Shown: positions 25,995 to 34,916, numbered from the stretch's first letter. The stretch: DNA of 64,000 nucleotides from Actinobacteria bacterium OV320 (GCA_001298545.1 LJCX01000026.1:372001-436000); one strand, 5' to 3'. Notes: a model not told the origin generated them from the sequence alone. Program-made: numbers and translations.

Positions 25995-26522
25995 TCACGG
26001 ATCCCGCGGGGTCACGTGCACGTTCCACACGAGCGGAAGATCGCTGTCACAGAACACGCAGACGAAGACCCCCTCACGCACCACGCTGTTCTCCCCGCAC
26101 CGCTCGCAACGCCGGAACACCAGAGCGTGGGTGAAGCCGTCGGGACGGCCGATGCCGGCCCCGTCCAGGGCGGCTGCCACGGCGGGCCAGGAGTCGGGGT
26201 CGGGACAGTAACCGGTGGACTGGTTGCTGACCTCGTGCACGCGCGGCCCGAGCGGGGTGCGGCGGAACGAGATCTCGCCCGCGCCGAGCACGTCCGCGCC
26301 GCCCGCGCAGGCCACGTGCTCGCTGCGCCGGGGCGCGAGCCGCAGCAGGCCGTCGAGCCCGACGACGTATGTGAACGGCTCCCCCTCCTCCGCCATCGCG
26401 TACGCGTCCAGGTCCGCCGCGCAGCGGATCACCCGGCCGACGGCACCCGGAACGACCGCCCGCCGCGCGTCCTGCGGACCCACGTAGCCGTACCGTCGCC
26501 ACCGTCGCCCCGGCAGGGTCAC
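25995..26522 (-). CDS. Zinc-ribbon hypothetical protein coupled to PAP2 gene
   Basis: The 175-residue protein starts at GTG 26522, overlapping the PAP2 stop as GTGA, so translation is coupled. It has no family I can name. Visible features are RWRRYGYVGPQDARRAVV, GVDLDAYAMAEEG-like text, a conserved RFRRTPLGPRVHEV-type segment, and a C-terminal zinc ribbon CERCGENSVVREGVFVCVFC (CxxC...CxxC). The ribbon ends in DLPLVWNVH. It could be a metal-binding regulatory partner of the phosphatase. Confidence 0.7.
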   Translation of the reverse strand: MTLPGRRWRRYGYVGPQDARRAVVPGAVGRVIRCAADLDAYAMAEEGEPFTYVVGLDGLLRLAPRRSEHVACAGGADVLGAGEISFRRTPLGPRVHEVSNQSTGYCPDPDSWPAVAAALDGAGIGRPDGFTHALVFRRCERCGENSVVREGVFVCVFCDSDLPLVWNVHVTPRDP

Positions 26523-27190
26523 GGGCGCCAGCGCAGGTGTGCCGCGATCGCCAGCGCCACCAGCGTGGCTCCCAGCAACCAGCCGCCCAGGACGTCCGAG
26601 GGCCAGTGCACGCCCAGCCAGATCCGGGTCAGTCCCACGCCCGCCACGGAGACCACCGCCACCGCCACCGCCGTACGCCATACGACGGGGGCGACGCCGT
26701 GCCGGTGCAGCAGCCACAGCAGGAGACCGAACACCACCGTGGCCGTCAGGGCGTGCCCGGAGGGGTACGCCGCGTAGTGGGCGGAGTCGACCGGGTCGGG
26801 CCAGACCGGTCGGGCGCGGCCCGCCGCCGCCTTGAGGGACTGCTGGAGCAGTGTGCCCACCGCCGCCGTGACGACCAGCCACCCGGCCGTCCACCAGGCC
26901 CCGTGCCGCCACACCAGCCACACGGCCACCGCCGCGCCCAGCAGACGCATGGTCAGGGGGTCCCAGACCCAGTCCGTGAGGATGCGGCAGGCCTGGGTGA
27001 CATCGGGGTCGGCCACGGCCCAGCGGTGGGTGGTGCGGGAGATGTCGCCGTCGGCGGAGATCAGGGGATGCCAGTCGGCCACGACCAGGGCGAGGAGCAG
27101 GGCCGAACACAGCCCCAGGAGCAGTGCGGTCCGGAGCGGCGTGCGAAGGGCCGGGCGGCGGGGCGGGGAGCCGACGGTCGGATGGGGCAT
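26519..27190 (-). CDS. PAP2-type membrane phosphatase
   Basis: The 223-residue protein has about six helices and the three PAP2 motifs: KAAAGRARP, YPSGHALTA and TRIWLGVHWPSDV (the first residue of SRxxxxxH is Thr). It probably dephosphorylates a lipid phosphate such as undecaprenyl pyrophosphate or phosphatidate outside the membrane. The start is taken at MPHPTVGSPPRRP (27190). It is co-transcribed with the zinc-ribbon gene. Confidence 0.92.
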   Translation of the reverse strand: MPHPTVGSPPRRPALRTPLRTALLLGLCSALLLALVVADWHPLISADGDISRTTHRWAVADPDVTQACRILTDWVWDPLTMRLLGAAVAVWLVWRHGAWWTAGWLVVTAAVGTLLQQSLKAAAGRARPVWPDPVDSAHYAAYPSGHALTATVVFGLLLWLLHRHGVAPVVWRTAVAVAVVSVAGVGLTRIWLGVHWPSDVLGGWLLGATLVALAIAAHLRWRP

Positions 27191-27535
27191 ACGGAGATCC
27201 TCGCCCAACGGCGGGTCCGGAAGCGAACTCGCGGCGCTCGGTCCGCGTTCCGGGCGTCCGGCCCTGTTCCGGGGCCGGCGGGGCCGGTGGGTGGGTCGTG
27301 GGGGGCGGCTGCCGACGCGGCTGCCCTGACCGCCGACGACGGCTGTTCCGGACGCGGGGACGTCCCGCCCTGGTTCGAGGGCGCCCGCCGTGGATCCTGG
27401 GTGGATGGCTTCGGGGTGGTCGATCGCGCCTTCGAGGCGGTCGGTCGGCCGGACAGGGGGGAGCCAGGCCGTCTCCGGAGCGCTGGTTCCGGCTCGGGGC
27501 TTCCGGCTCGGGGCGGGTTCTCGGGGCCGTGGGGT
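27191..27535. other. 345-bp gap without a recognisable gene
   Basis: The region lies between the M56 peptidase gene and the PAP2 gene, both on the minus strand. Reading frames are open, but I recognise no protein and no clear palindrome. Confidence 0.5.
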
Positions 27536-28471
27536 TCAGCCCAGTGCCCGGAGGGCGGGGATCAGGGTCACCAGTACCGGGATCACCGGTACGAGGGAGG
27601 CTCCCGCCGTCAGCCGTAATCTGCGGGCCGCGGTGAGGCGGTCGGGCGGTGTGAGCAACCGGTGCACGCGGTGCGGAACATGGGCCTGCGGGGCGGGGGA
27701 GGGGCCGAACACGCCCCGGTCCTCGTTGAGTTCGACCAGCGCCAGCGCGGTCGTCCGCCGGCCGAAGCGCCGGGAGGCCATGTCGTCCGCCGACAACTCG
27801 ACCAGCCGGTGCATCTCGTCGCGGAACGCGGCGAACACCGGTACCTGCGGAAAGCCGGTGGCCAGTGCGGACGAGCAGTTCAGCAACCAGTCGTGACGTG
27901 CCTGGGCGTGCCCCTGCTCGTGCGCCAGCACCGCATCCAGCTGACGCCCCTTCAGGCGCCGCAACGCGGCTGTCGTGACCACCAGTTGGGGTGCCGCGCC
28001 CGCCAGCCACCAGGCGTCGGGCCGCTCGCCCTCCAGGACGAGCAGTCGGCCGGACGCGGACTCCTCGCCCGGCAACAGCGGTGCACGCAACCGGAGTTCG
28101 GCATGTCGCGACCGGCGCCCGGCCCGGCTCCGCAGCACCTCCCGCACGAGCATCGCGCCGCTCCACAGCCCGCCGCACGCGAGCGCCACCGCTGTCGCGG
28201 CCGCCCAGGGGCCCGTCGCGCCCAGCGCGTACGCCTCCACCACCGAGCGCGGGGCCGGCGCGAAGACATGGCCGCGCACCGCCTGCCAGGCCGCCGCCGC
28301 ACTGAGCGTCATCGACAGCGCACAGCACAGCAGGACCGCGGCCACCACGCACTGCCACGCCCACAGCGCGACCACCGGTTCGCGGTCCGGCCAGTCGGCC
28401 CGGGCGATCAGCCGGGGGGCGATCACGGCGGTCAGGGCACCGAGCAGCAGCAGTACCGCGGGGACCATCAT
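27536..28471 (-). CDS. M56 family membrane metallopeptidase
   Basis: The 311-residue protein has N-terminal helices (VPAVLLLLGALTAVIAP), a central HExxH zinc site HEQGH inside LDAVLAHEQGHAQARHDW, and a C-terminal helix. This is the BlaR1/MecR1-like sensor-peptidase fold. Such genes usually accompany a BlaI/CopY repressor, but none is visible here. The upstream gene on the same strand is DUF5134, a common M56 companion. Confidence 0.92.
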   Translation of the reverse strand: MMVPAVLLLLGALTAVIAPRLIARADWPDREPVVALWAWQCVVAAVLLCCALSMTLSAAAAWQAVRGHVFAPAPRSVVEAYALGATGPWAAATAVALACGGLWSGAMLVREVLRSRAGRRSRHAELRLRAPLLPGEESASGRLLVLEGERPDAWWLAGAAPQLVVTTAALRRLKGRQLDAVLAHEQGHAQARHDWLLNCSSALATGFPQVPVFAAFRDEMHRLVELSADDMASRRFGRRTTALALVELNEDRGVFGPSPAPQAHVPHRVHRLLTPPDRLTAARRLRLTAGASLVPVIPVLVTLIPALRALG

Positions 28472-28552
28472 GGGCAGCAGCCTATGAGCGGCGTACCGCT
28501 CAGGGGTACGGCTTGTCACAGTGAAGTGACGTAGACCACGCCCGAGTTGGGT

Positions 28553-29095
28553 TCACATCGTCAGCAGCATGGCGAGCATCCCGATCCCCATCGACAGCCG
28601 GCACGCCCGCGCCACCTCGGGCCGGTCGCTCCAGGCCACGGCGGCGCCACCCGTCCCGGCCACCGGCAGCAGCCGGACCCCGGCGAGCAGCACGTACCCG
28701 GTGAAGTACAGGAGCAGCACCCCCGTCAGCAGCGGGATGCCGGAGCCGCCGTGTCCGTGCTGGTGCGCGGGCGCGGTGGCCATCACGGCCGCCATGTAGA
28801 CCATGGCCCCGGCCCCGACCAGGTGGTGGAGGTGGTGGGCGCCGACCCGGGCCGCCCACAGGGCCCGCAACGCGGCCGCCCCGAAGACCGCCGCGAAGGC
28901 GGGCCAGGCCCACGCGGGCGGGGTGAACGCGGCCGCGGGCACGGCCATCGCGGCCATCCCGAAGCCCATCAGCGCCTCGCCGCCCGCGGCCCTGCGCTGT
29001 TCCTCGACCGCGCTGCGCATCCGCAGCAGGCAGTAGGCCCCGGTCGCCGCACACAGCGCCACCAGCAGCCAGCCGGGCGAAGCCGGTCCGTGCAC
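28553..29095 (-). CDS. DUF5134 membrane protein
   Basis: The 180-residue protein has about five helices. It shows WLLVALCAATGAYCLL, EALMGFGMAAMAVPAAAF, HHLHHLVGAGAMVYMAAVM with a His-rich APAHQHGHGGSG loop, and MGIGMLAMLLTM. The GTG at 29095 has GGAGG 6-10 bp upstream, better than the longer frame to 29221. His/Met-rich loops suggest a metal-related role. It lies upstream of the M56 peptidase gene on the same strand (gap about 80 bp). Confidence 0.88.
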   Translation of the reverse strand: MHGPASPGWLLVALCAATGAYCLLRMRSAVEEQRRAAGGEALMGFGMAAMAVPAAAFTPPAWAWPAFAAVFGAAALRALWAARVGAHHLHHLVGAGAMVYMAAVMATAPAHQHGHGGSGIPLLTGVLLLYFTGYVLLAGVRLLPVAGTGGAAVAWSDRPEVARACRLSMGIGMLAMLLTM

Positions 29096-29225
29096 GCGCA
29101 CCTCCCCGCTCGACGTTCGCAATCGAGGGATGCGATGCCCACGGCACACCGTGCGCACGCGGGCGCAAGGGTGTACACGGGGGGCATTCGACGGAGCACG
29201 AAATATTTCACGGGTAAAACACATG

Positions 29226-29234
29226 CTAAATTAG
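29226..29234. promoter_or_regulatory. CTAAATTAG palindrome before FUSC-MarR operon
   Basis: The perfect palindrome CTAAATTAG, in an AT-rich stretch unusual for this genome, lies 5 bp before the ATG at 29240. It overlaps a possible -10 (TAAATT). MarR proteins bind this kind of site, and a MarR gene is the second gene of the operon. Confidence 0.5.
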
Positions 29235-29239
29235 TGGGT

Positions 29240-30967
29240 ATGAGCAGTGCGACCCCGCAGCACCCCCGCCCCGAAGCCCGTCCGCAACCGCGCGGCGGGC
29301 AGCACGGCCGTCGGCGCGGGCAGCGCCCGGGACGCCGCCTCCCGATCGCCGGAGTGCTGCGCCTCGGCAGGCCCTCCGACATCTGGTTCAAGCCCGCCCT
29401 GAGCGTGATCGCCGCCGTCGCCCCGCCGAATCTGATCCTGCTGGCCCTCGGGCGGCTGGACCTGGCGATGTACACGATGGCCGGCTCCCTGTGCGCGCTG
29501 TACGCCCACAACCGCCCCTACGCGGCCCGGGCCCGCGTCCTGGCCTGGGTGGTGCTGGGCATGACCGCCGGACTGGCGGTCGCCCTGCTCGCCGCCTCGC
29601 TGACGAGCGACGCCGTCGCCCTGGTCACCGTCGGCGCCCTGCTCGCGGCCGCGCAGAAGGCGCTCTGTGCCGCGCCCCGCCTCGGCCCGCCCGCCAACGT
29701 CGTCCTCACCTTCATCAGCTCCGCCGCGCTGTTCACCCCGCAGACCCTCGGGCAGGTCCCCGGCCACCTGGGGCTGGCACTCGCCGCGGGTGCCTGGGCC
29801 TGGCTGATCGGCATGGCGCCCGGCCTGCTGCGGCCGCACGGTCCCGAGCGCCGCGCCACCGCCCACGCCCTGAACGCGGCCGCCGCCCACGCCGCCACGG
29901 ACGGCCCTCGCGACGGCCACGCCCGGACCCGCGCCGCCGCGGCCGCCGCCGTGCACGCCGCCTGGCAGACCCTGCTGGTGGCCCGCGCCACGGAGAACCG
30001 GCGGGCCCTGGAACGTCTCGTCGTCCGCGCCGAGATCGCCCTGGCCGCCCCCGCCGACACCGACCCGAAGCGGCTGCGCGACTGGGCCCGCGACCTGCGC
30101 GGCACCGGCCCGGTCCCGCATCCGGGCGACCTGGTGGACGACGACGAACTCCTCGGCGTCGACGCCGAACTCGCCACCGGGCGACCGCCGCTGTGGCTCC
30201 GCCTCGGCCCCTTCGCGCCGATCGCCGCACGCACCGCCCTCGGCTGCGCCCTCGCCGGGTACGCCTCCCTCGCCGTCGGAGTCGGCCGCCCCTACTGGGC
30301 CCTGGTCACCGCCGCATCCCTCTACCAGGCGAACATCACGCTCACCTGGAGCCGCGGAGTCCAGCGCGTCGTCGGCAACCTGGTCGGCGTGCTCGCCTTC
30401 GCCGCGCTCGTCCCGCTCGCCCATCTCACCCAGGCCGCCCTCGTCCTGATCTGCCTCGCCCTGAACTTCGGCGCCGAGGCGCTGATCAGCCGCAACTACT
30501 GGCTCGGCAGCGTCTGCGTGACCCCGATGGCGCTGCTCATCACCGAGTTCGCGCAGGTCCAGGACTCCGGCCGGCTGATCACCGAGCGGCTGGCGGACAC
30601 TCTCGTCGGCGCCGTGGTCGGCTTCGTCGCCGCGGTCGCCGTCACGAACCGCCGGGCCGGCGACCGCCTCGGGCACGCCCTGACGGCCGCCGAACGGGCC
30701 CGCGAGCGGGCCGCCCGCCTCCTGGCGGAGCCGCGTCCCGCCCCCGGCGCCCTGGAGTCCGCCCGCCGTGGCCTCGCCGCCGCGCTGGTCGACCTGCGCG
30801 CCACGGCCGACGCCGCGTCCGGCGAGTGGTGGCAGCGGGCACTGCCCGAGGAGCGGGTCGTCGCGGCCGAACAGTGCGGACACCGTACGCTCGCGGCGAC
30901 GGTACGGCGCCAGGGACTGCTCCTGGACCGGGACGCGAGCACGGGAGCGGAGGACGTACGGCGATGA
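29240..30967 (+). CDS. FUSC family membrane protein (efflux-like)
   Basis: The 575-residue protein has a basic N-terminus, then two FUSC-type membrane halves. The first contains NLILLALGRLDLAMYTMAGS, the second RTALGCALAGYASLAVGVGR and PYWALVTAASLYQANITLTW. A cytoplasmic helical region separates them, and the C-terminus has AERARERAARLL. FUSC proteins relate to aromatic-acid and phenolic efflux pumps. Its TGA overlaps the ATG of the MarR gene (ATGA), so both are in one operon. Start MSSATPQHPRPEARP at 29240 lies just after an AT-rich palindrome and is probably leaderless. Confidence 0.88.
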   Translation: MSSATPQHPRPEARPQPRGGQHGRRRGQRPGRRLPIAGVLRLGRPSDIWFKPALSVIAAVAPPNLILLALGRLDLAMYTMAGSLCALYAHNRPYAARARVLAWVVLGMTAGLAVALLAASLTSDAVALVTVGALLAAAQKALCAAPRLGPPANVVLTFISSAALFTPQTLGQVPGHLGLALAAGAWAWLIGMAPGLLRPHGPERRATAHALNAAAAHAATDGPRDGHARTRAAAAAAVHAAWQTLLVARATENRRALERLVVRAEIALAAPADTDPKRLRDWARDLRGTGPVPHPGDLVDDDELLGVDAELATGRPPLWLRLGPFAPIAARTALGCALAGYASLAVGVGRPYWALVTAASLYQANITLTWSRGVQRVVGNLVGVLAFAALVPLAHLTQAALVLICLALNFGAEALISRNYWLGSVCVTPMALLITEFAQVQDSGRLITERLADTLVGAVVGFVAAVAVTNRRAGDRLGHALTAAERARERAARLLAEPRPAPGALESARRGLAAALVDLRATADAASGEWWQRALPEERVVAAEQCGHRTLAATVRRQGLLLDRDASTGAEDVRR

Positions 30968-31773
30968 CGGCGACGCAGGGACGGGCGGCAGCCGGGAACG
31001 GGGCGGGGGAAGGACCGGCGGCCGGGAACGGAGCGGGGGAAGGACCGATGACCGGGCCGGGGGAAAGACCGGTGACCGGAGCGGAACCGGCGGCCGGCGG
31101 CCCCGGAACCACCGGTGACCGCCCGCGGAGCGGCGACGGGCGGGGGAACGGTGGCCGGACGGGCAGCGGCGACCCGGTACGGCGGGCACGGCCGTCAGAG
31201 CAGTCAGAGTCAGCACAACCGTCTGAGCCGGTGGAGCCGGTACAGCCGTCCGGGCCGGTGGAGCCGGTACGGAACGACACCGTCGCCGCTGTCGTACGGC
31301 AGTGGCAGACGGTCCGGCCCGACCTCGACACCGGCCCCATGGAGATCATCGGCCGCGTCAACCGCTGCGCCGCGCTCCTGCAGCAGGCCGAGGACGCCCC
31401 CCTGCGCCGGGCCGGCCTGAGCCGAGCGGAGTTCGACCTGCTGGGCGCGCTGCGCCGCACCGGCCACGAGCTGACGCCCGGCGAACTGGCCCGGGAGACC
31501 TTCTCCTCCGGGGCCGCCGTCACCAAGCGGCTCAAGCAGCTCACCGAGCGCGCCCTGGTGGAGCGTCGCGTCGACAGCCGGGACCGCCGTGTCGCCCACC
31601 TCCGCCTCACGGACGCCGGGCGGGACCTCGTCGACGGCATCATGCCCGAGCAGCTCGTCTACGAGAGTGCCGTGCTGTCCGCGCTGGACGACGGCCGGCA
31701 GGGCGAACTGGCCGATCTGCTGGGCGAGTTGTTGAGCCGGCTCGAGGGACACATGCGGGCCCTGCGGGTCTGA
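30964..31773 (+). CDS. MarR family regulator with long low-complexity N-terminus
   Basis: The 269-residue protein has about 105 residues of Gly/Glu/Pro-rich sequence encoded by tandem 30-bp repeats. A normal MarR domain follows (GLSRAEFDLLGALRRTGHEL, ELARETFSSGAAVTKRLKQL, RRVDSRDRRVAHLRLTDAGR). MarR proteins are usually 140-160 residues. The ATG overlaps the FUSC stop and the frame is open throughout, but translation could also begin at a later start. It probably represses its own operon and senses the substrate of the FUSC protein. Confidence 0.85.
   Translation: MTATQGRAAAGNGAGEGPAAGNGAGEGPMTGPGERPVTGAEPAAGGPGTTGDRPRSGDGRGNGGRTGSGDPVRRARPSEQSESAQPSEPVEPVQPSGPVEPVRNDTVAAVVRQWQTVRPDLDTGPMEIIGRVNRCAALLQQAEDAPLRRAGLSRAEFDLLGALRRTGHELTPGELARETFSSGAAVTKRLKQLTERALVERRVDSRDRRVAHLRLTDAGRDLVDGIMPEQLVYESAVLSALDDGRQGELADLLGELLSRLEGHMRALRV
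30988..31071 (+). repeat. Tandem 30-bp repeat in marR-like gene
   Basis: Two nearly identical 30-bp units (30988-31017, 31018-31047) and a third shortened copy encode AAGNGAGEGP-like residues. Further related GGTGGAGCCGGTAC copies follow near 31228-31270. Confidence 0.75.
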
Positions 31774-31829
31774 ACGCCGCGCCGACGCGGGACCGGACGC
31801 GGGGCCGGACCGACCGGTGGCCGCGCCCC

Positions 31830-31871
31830 GTCGACGTTCATCCGTCGACGTTCATCCGTCGAGGTTCACCC
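31830..31871. repeat. Three tandem 14-bp direct repeats
   Basis: GTCGACGTTCATCC occurs twice in a row (31830-31843, 31844-31857) and a third copy differs at two places. The third copy overlaps the stop codon of the VOC gene. No function is evident. Confidence 0.75.
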
Positions 31872-32630
31872 CTCGTCTCCCGCCCGGTACACACCGAACA
31901 CCGCGCCCTGCGGGTCCCGCAGTACGGCGATGCGTGGACCGTCCGGCACCGAGGTCGGTTCCATGAGGGCGGTGCCGCCCGCCTCCACCGCCGTCCCGGT
32001 GGACTCGTCCACGTCCGTCACGGCGAAGTACGGCAGCCAGTGCGGGGGCACCTCGGGCGGGAACTTCTCGTCCATCGTGATCATGCCGCCGAAGTCCGCG
32101 CCGCCGACGCCCCACTGGAGGTAGTTCTCCGAGGAGCGGACGGTCCAGCCGAACACCGTGGTGTAGAAGGTCTCCGCCCGGTGGCGATCGCGGGTCAGCA
32201 GCTCGACCCAGCCGAGCGAGCCGGGCGCGTTGAACAGCCCGGCGCCCGGGAAGGTCCGCGCCTGCCACAACTGGAACGCGGCACCACCGGGATCGAGGGC
32301 GACCACGAACCGACCCACGTCGAAGACGTCCATCGGGCCGACCAGCACCTTGCCCCCGGCCTCCGTGAGCAGCCGCGCGCTGACATCCGCGTCGGTCACC
32401 GCGAACGACACGTTCCAGGCGCACGGCTGTGCCTCCTGGTACAGGGGGCTGAGCGCGGCGACGGCCGCTTCGCCGAGGTGCGCGACCGTGTAGCCGCCCG
32501 CCTCCTGGCGCGGATCCGTCTCCGCGCGCCAGCCGAAGAGCTCCGCGTAGAACCGCTTGGCCGCCTCCAGGTCACTGGTCCCCAGCTCGGCCCAGCAGGG
32601 CCCGCCGGGCACGGGCGCGTCGAGCTTCAT
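31866..32630 (-). CDS. VOC family protein with two glyoxalase domains
   Basis: The 254-residue protein has two VOC repeats. The first includes GPCWAELGTSDLEAAKRFYA and GRFVVALDPGGAAFQLWQ, and the second GSLGWVELLTRDRHRAETFY and PRIAVLRDPQGAVFGVYRAG. The conserved metal-site Glu residues are not all clear. The ATG at 32630 has AAAGGAA 6 bp upstream and is preferred to 32663. Members include hydroxylases and antibiotic-binding proteins; function is open. Confidence 0.88.
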   Translation of the reverse strand: MKLDAPVPGGPCWAELGTSDLEAAKRFYAELFGWRAETDPRQEAGGYTVAHLGEAAVAALSPLYQEAQPCAWNVSFAVTDADVSARLLTEAGGKVLVGPMDVFDVGRFVVALDPGGAAFQLWQARTFPGAGLFNAPGSLGWVELLTRDRHRAETFYTTVFGWTVRSSENYLQWGVGGADFGGMITMDEKFPPEVPPHWLPYFAVTDVDESTGTAVEAGGTALMEPTSVPDGPRIAVLRDPQGAVFGVYRAGDEG

Positions 32631-32919
32631 GGCGTTCCTTCCGAAAGGGGCCCCCTTCAGCACGCTATGCCTCGGTCCGCGCTACGGCATCCGGTGGCCG
32701 CCGAGGCCCGGAAACAGCGTCCGGCCTGGCCCGATGGCCTCGCAACACCCCGCCGAACCCGAACCGCCCCGCTCGCCCGACTGCGGCCGGGAGGGCGCCC
32801 CGCTCCCCACACCCGACCGACGAGGAGAACCGACCCGCCGAGCCGGACCGACCGGGCCCTTCAGCCCCCGGCAGGGACGCTTCGATAAGGACTCGGACTC
32901 GCCGCCGTGCCCGATCGGC

Positions 32920-33315
32920 TCAGATTCCCGGCCGGTACCGGATCGGATGGTCCGCCGGTACCTCCACCAGAACGATCGGCGTGCCGTCCGGATCGGCGAT
33001 CCACATCTCGAGGAGCCCCCAGGGCTCCCGCGCCGGAGGCCGGACGATCTCCACTCCCCGGGCCCGCAGCTCGTCGTGCGCCGCCGCCAGGTCCGGCACC
33101 TGCAGCCACAGCCGTACGGCGGCGGGATCCGGCGGTGTCTCCGAGCGGCCCGAGACCTCAAGGAAGCCGCCGCCGAGGAAGTAGACGACCCCGCGCTCCG
33201 GCCCCGTCCCGAACTCGCGGTAGACCGCCAGGCCCAGCTGCTCGCCGTAGAAGGCACGGGAACGCTCGGGGTCGGTCGGGCGGAGCAGGGTCCTACTGCT
33301 GAGTACGTGCACCAT
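32920..33315 (-). CDS. VOC family protein (single domain)
   Basis: The 131-residue protein starts MVHVLSSRTLLRPTDPERSR, then has YGEQLGLAVYREFG, a LEVSGRSETPP-type loop, and WIADPDGTPIVLVEVPADHP. Such small glyoxalase/bleomycin-resistance-type proteins act as dimers. It is convergent with nothing and lies in front of the divergent GNAT gene. About 289 bp on its other side hold no gene that I can recognise. Confidence 0.88.
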   Translation of the reverse strand: MVHVLSSRTLLRPTDPERSRAFYGEQLGLAVYREFGTGPERGVVYFLGGGFLEVSGRSETPPDPAAVRLWLQVPDLAAAHDELRARGVEIVRPPAREPWGLLEMWIADPDGTPIVLVEVPADHPIRYRPGI

Positions 33316-33389
33316 GCAGGCGGAGCCTACCGGCGCAGGGTCTACGCTCGGCGGTGCCCCAGCCGAGTCAGAGACCGGAGAACGCCCGC

Positions 33390-33929
33390 ATGGACACCGC
33401 CGCCACCGAATTCACCTTCCGCGACGCCGTCGACACCGACGTGGACGCGCTCGTCGCGCTCATCGAGTCGGCCTACCGCGGAGACGCCAGCCGGGCCGGG
33501 TGGACGACCGAGGCCGACATCCTCCAGGGGCAGCGGACCGACCCCGACGGCGTGCTCGCGGTGATCAAGGCGCCGGACAGCCGACTGCTCACCGTCGAGC
33601 AGCAGGGCCGGATCGTCGCCTGCTGCCAGCTGGAACACCGCGGCGACCACGCCTACTTCGGCATGTTCGCCGTCAGCCCCGCGGTCCAGGGCGGCGGCCT
33701 CGGCAGGACGGTCATGGCGGAGGCCGAGCGGCAGGCCCGCGAGAACTGGGGCGTGACCGAGATGCACATGACCGTGATCTCCGTACGCGAGGACCTCATA
33801 GCCTGGTACGAGCGTCGCGGCTACCGGCGGACCGGTCGCATGACCCCCTTCCCCTACGGCGACGAGCGCTTCGGCATTCCGCAGCGCGACGACCTCCGGT
33901 TCGAGCTGCTGGTCAAGGAGCTCGTCTGA
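33390..33929 (+). CDS. GNAT family N-acetyltransferase
   Basis: The 179-residue protein shows the GNAT fold: FRDAVDTDVDALVALIESAY, then acetyl-CoA motif A FAVSPAVQGGGLGRTVMAEA (QGGGLG is the pyrophosphate loop), and motif B YERRGYRRTGRMTPF. The ATG at 33390 was chosen over 33354. It is divergent from the single-domain VOC gene and convergent with the GDPD gene. The substrate is unknown. Confidence 0.92.
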   Translation: MDTAATEFTFRDAVDTDVDALVALIESAYRGDASRAGWTTEADILQGQRTDPDGVLAVIKAPDSRLLTVEQQGRIVACCQLEHRGDHAYFGMFAVSPAVQGGGLGRTVMAEAERQARENWGVTEMHMTVISVREDLIAWYERRGYRRTGRMTPFPYGDERFGIPQRDDLRFELLVKELV

Positions 33930-33944
33930 CCGTCGGGACCCCGC

Positions 33945-34628
33945 CTAGGCCGTGAAGCGGCCCGTGCGCCTGATCTCCGGGTAGTCGGTGGTCGCGCCGT
34001 CGAGTTCCAGGGCGCGGACGAGCCGCAGCTGGTCCTGGGTGTTGACCACCCAGCCGATGATCCGCAGGTCCCGCTTCCGTGCCTCCTCGACGATCTCCAG
34101 GGTGAGCCGGCGCAGGTTGAGACAGACCGTCGCCGCGCCGGCCTCCACGGCGCGCTCGACGATGTCGAGGCCGTAGCGGCTGCCGATGAGCGCGGTGCGC
34201 ACGCCGGGGACGAGGCGCGCGATCTCGGCGATGGCCTCGTCGTGGAAGGAGGAGACCTCCACGCGGTCCACCAGGGCCCGCGCGTGCATCACCTCGGCAA
34301 GGGCCCGCGCGGCCTGGACGTCCTTGATCTCGGCCTGGAGCGGGAGCCGCACGGCGTCCAGGACCTCCTCGAAGAACGGCACGCGCTCGCCGCGGCCCGC
34401 GTCGAGGGTCCGCAGCTCCTCGAGCGTCTGGTCGGCGATGGGACCGGTCCCGTCGGTCGTCCGGTCCACGTCGGCGTCGTGCATGACCACCAGAGCACCG
34501 TCTTTGCTCAGATGAAGATCGAGTTCGATGACGTCCAGGCCGCCGTGCTCCGCGGCGACGAAGGAACGGAGGGTGTTCTCGGGCTCGACACCCATGACTC
34601 CGCGGTGACCGATGGTGAGGAAGTTCAA
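33945..34628 (-). CDS. Glycerophosphodiester phosphodiesterase
   Basis: The 227-residue TIM-barrel protein has catalytic motifs IGHRGVMGVEPENTLRSF (His-Arg), VIELDLHLSKDGALVVMHDA (ELD...HD), and HRG/EN acid residues in order. It also has AEIKDVQAARALAEVM and IGWVVNTQDQLR, all typical of GDPD. It hydrolyses glycerophosphodiesters. No signal peptide is seen, so it is probably cytoplasmic. I chose TTG 34628 (LNFLTIGHRG) over ATG 34703, whose added residues look non-coding. Confidence 0.88.
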   Translation of the reverse strand: MNFLTIGHRGVMGVEPENTLRSFVAAEHGGLDVIELDLHLSKDGALVVMHDADVDRTTDGTGPIADQTLEELRTLDAGRGERVPFFEEVLDAVRLPLQAEIKDVQAARALAEVMHARALVDRVEVSSFHDEAIAEIARLVPGVRTALIGSRYGLDIVERAVEAGAATVCLNLRRLTLEIVEEARKRDLRIIGWVVNTQDQLRLVRALELDGATTDYPEIRRTGRFTA

Positions 34629-34851
34629 GGCACGACCCGCTTCCGTCGACGGTTGGGGCTGGAGGAGCACGCAGCCTAGTGGCCCGGGGGCCGTCAAGGA
34701 CATGAGCGTGCACCGAGGGTTCCTCTACCCGCCCGGGCCGAAGATCCGACCCGCTGGACAGGCACTAGCGGAAGTAGCCGCATCTCCGGTGTCAGGCAGG
34801 AAAAAGTGCGGTGAAGATGCGAGAGCGCAGGATAATTTCCGGAGGTCCCAC

Positions 34852-34881
34852 TTGCTGGAGGAATCCTCATATGCATACGGT
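34852..34881 (+). promoter_or_regulatory. Possible promoter of the DUF6421 operon
   Basis: TTGCTG (34852-34857) and TACGGT (34876-34881) are 18 bp apart, giving a start point about 30 bp before the ATG at 34917. The remaining 288-bp gap shows no gene. Confidence 0.4.
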
Positions 34882-34916
34882 GTCCTGACGCGAGCTTCTC
34901 CAGTGAAGGATGGGAC

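Noticed and set aside
27209..27535. Plus-strand open frames in the gap upstream of the PAP2 gene
   Set aside because: They are low-complexity, without motifs, and extend across real genes on the other strand.
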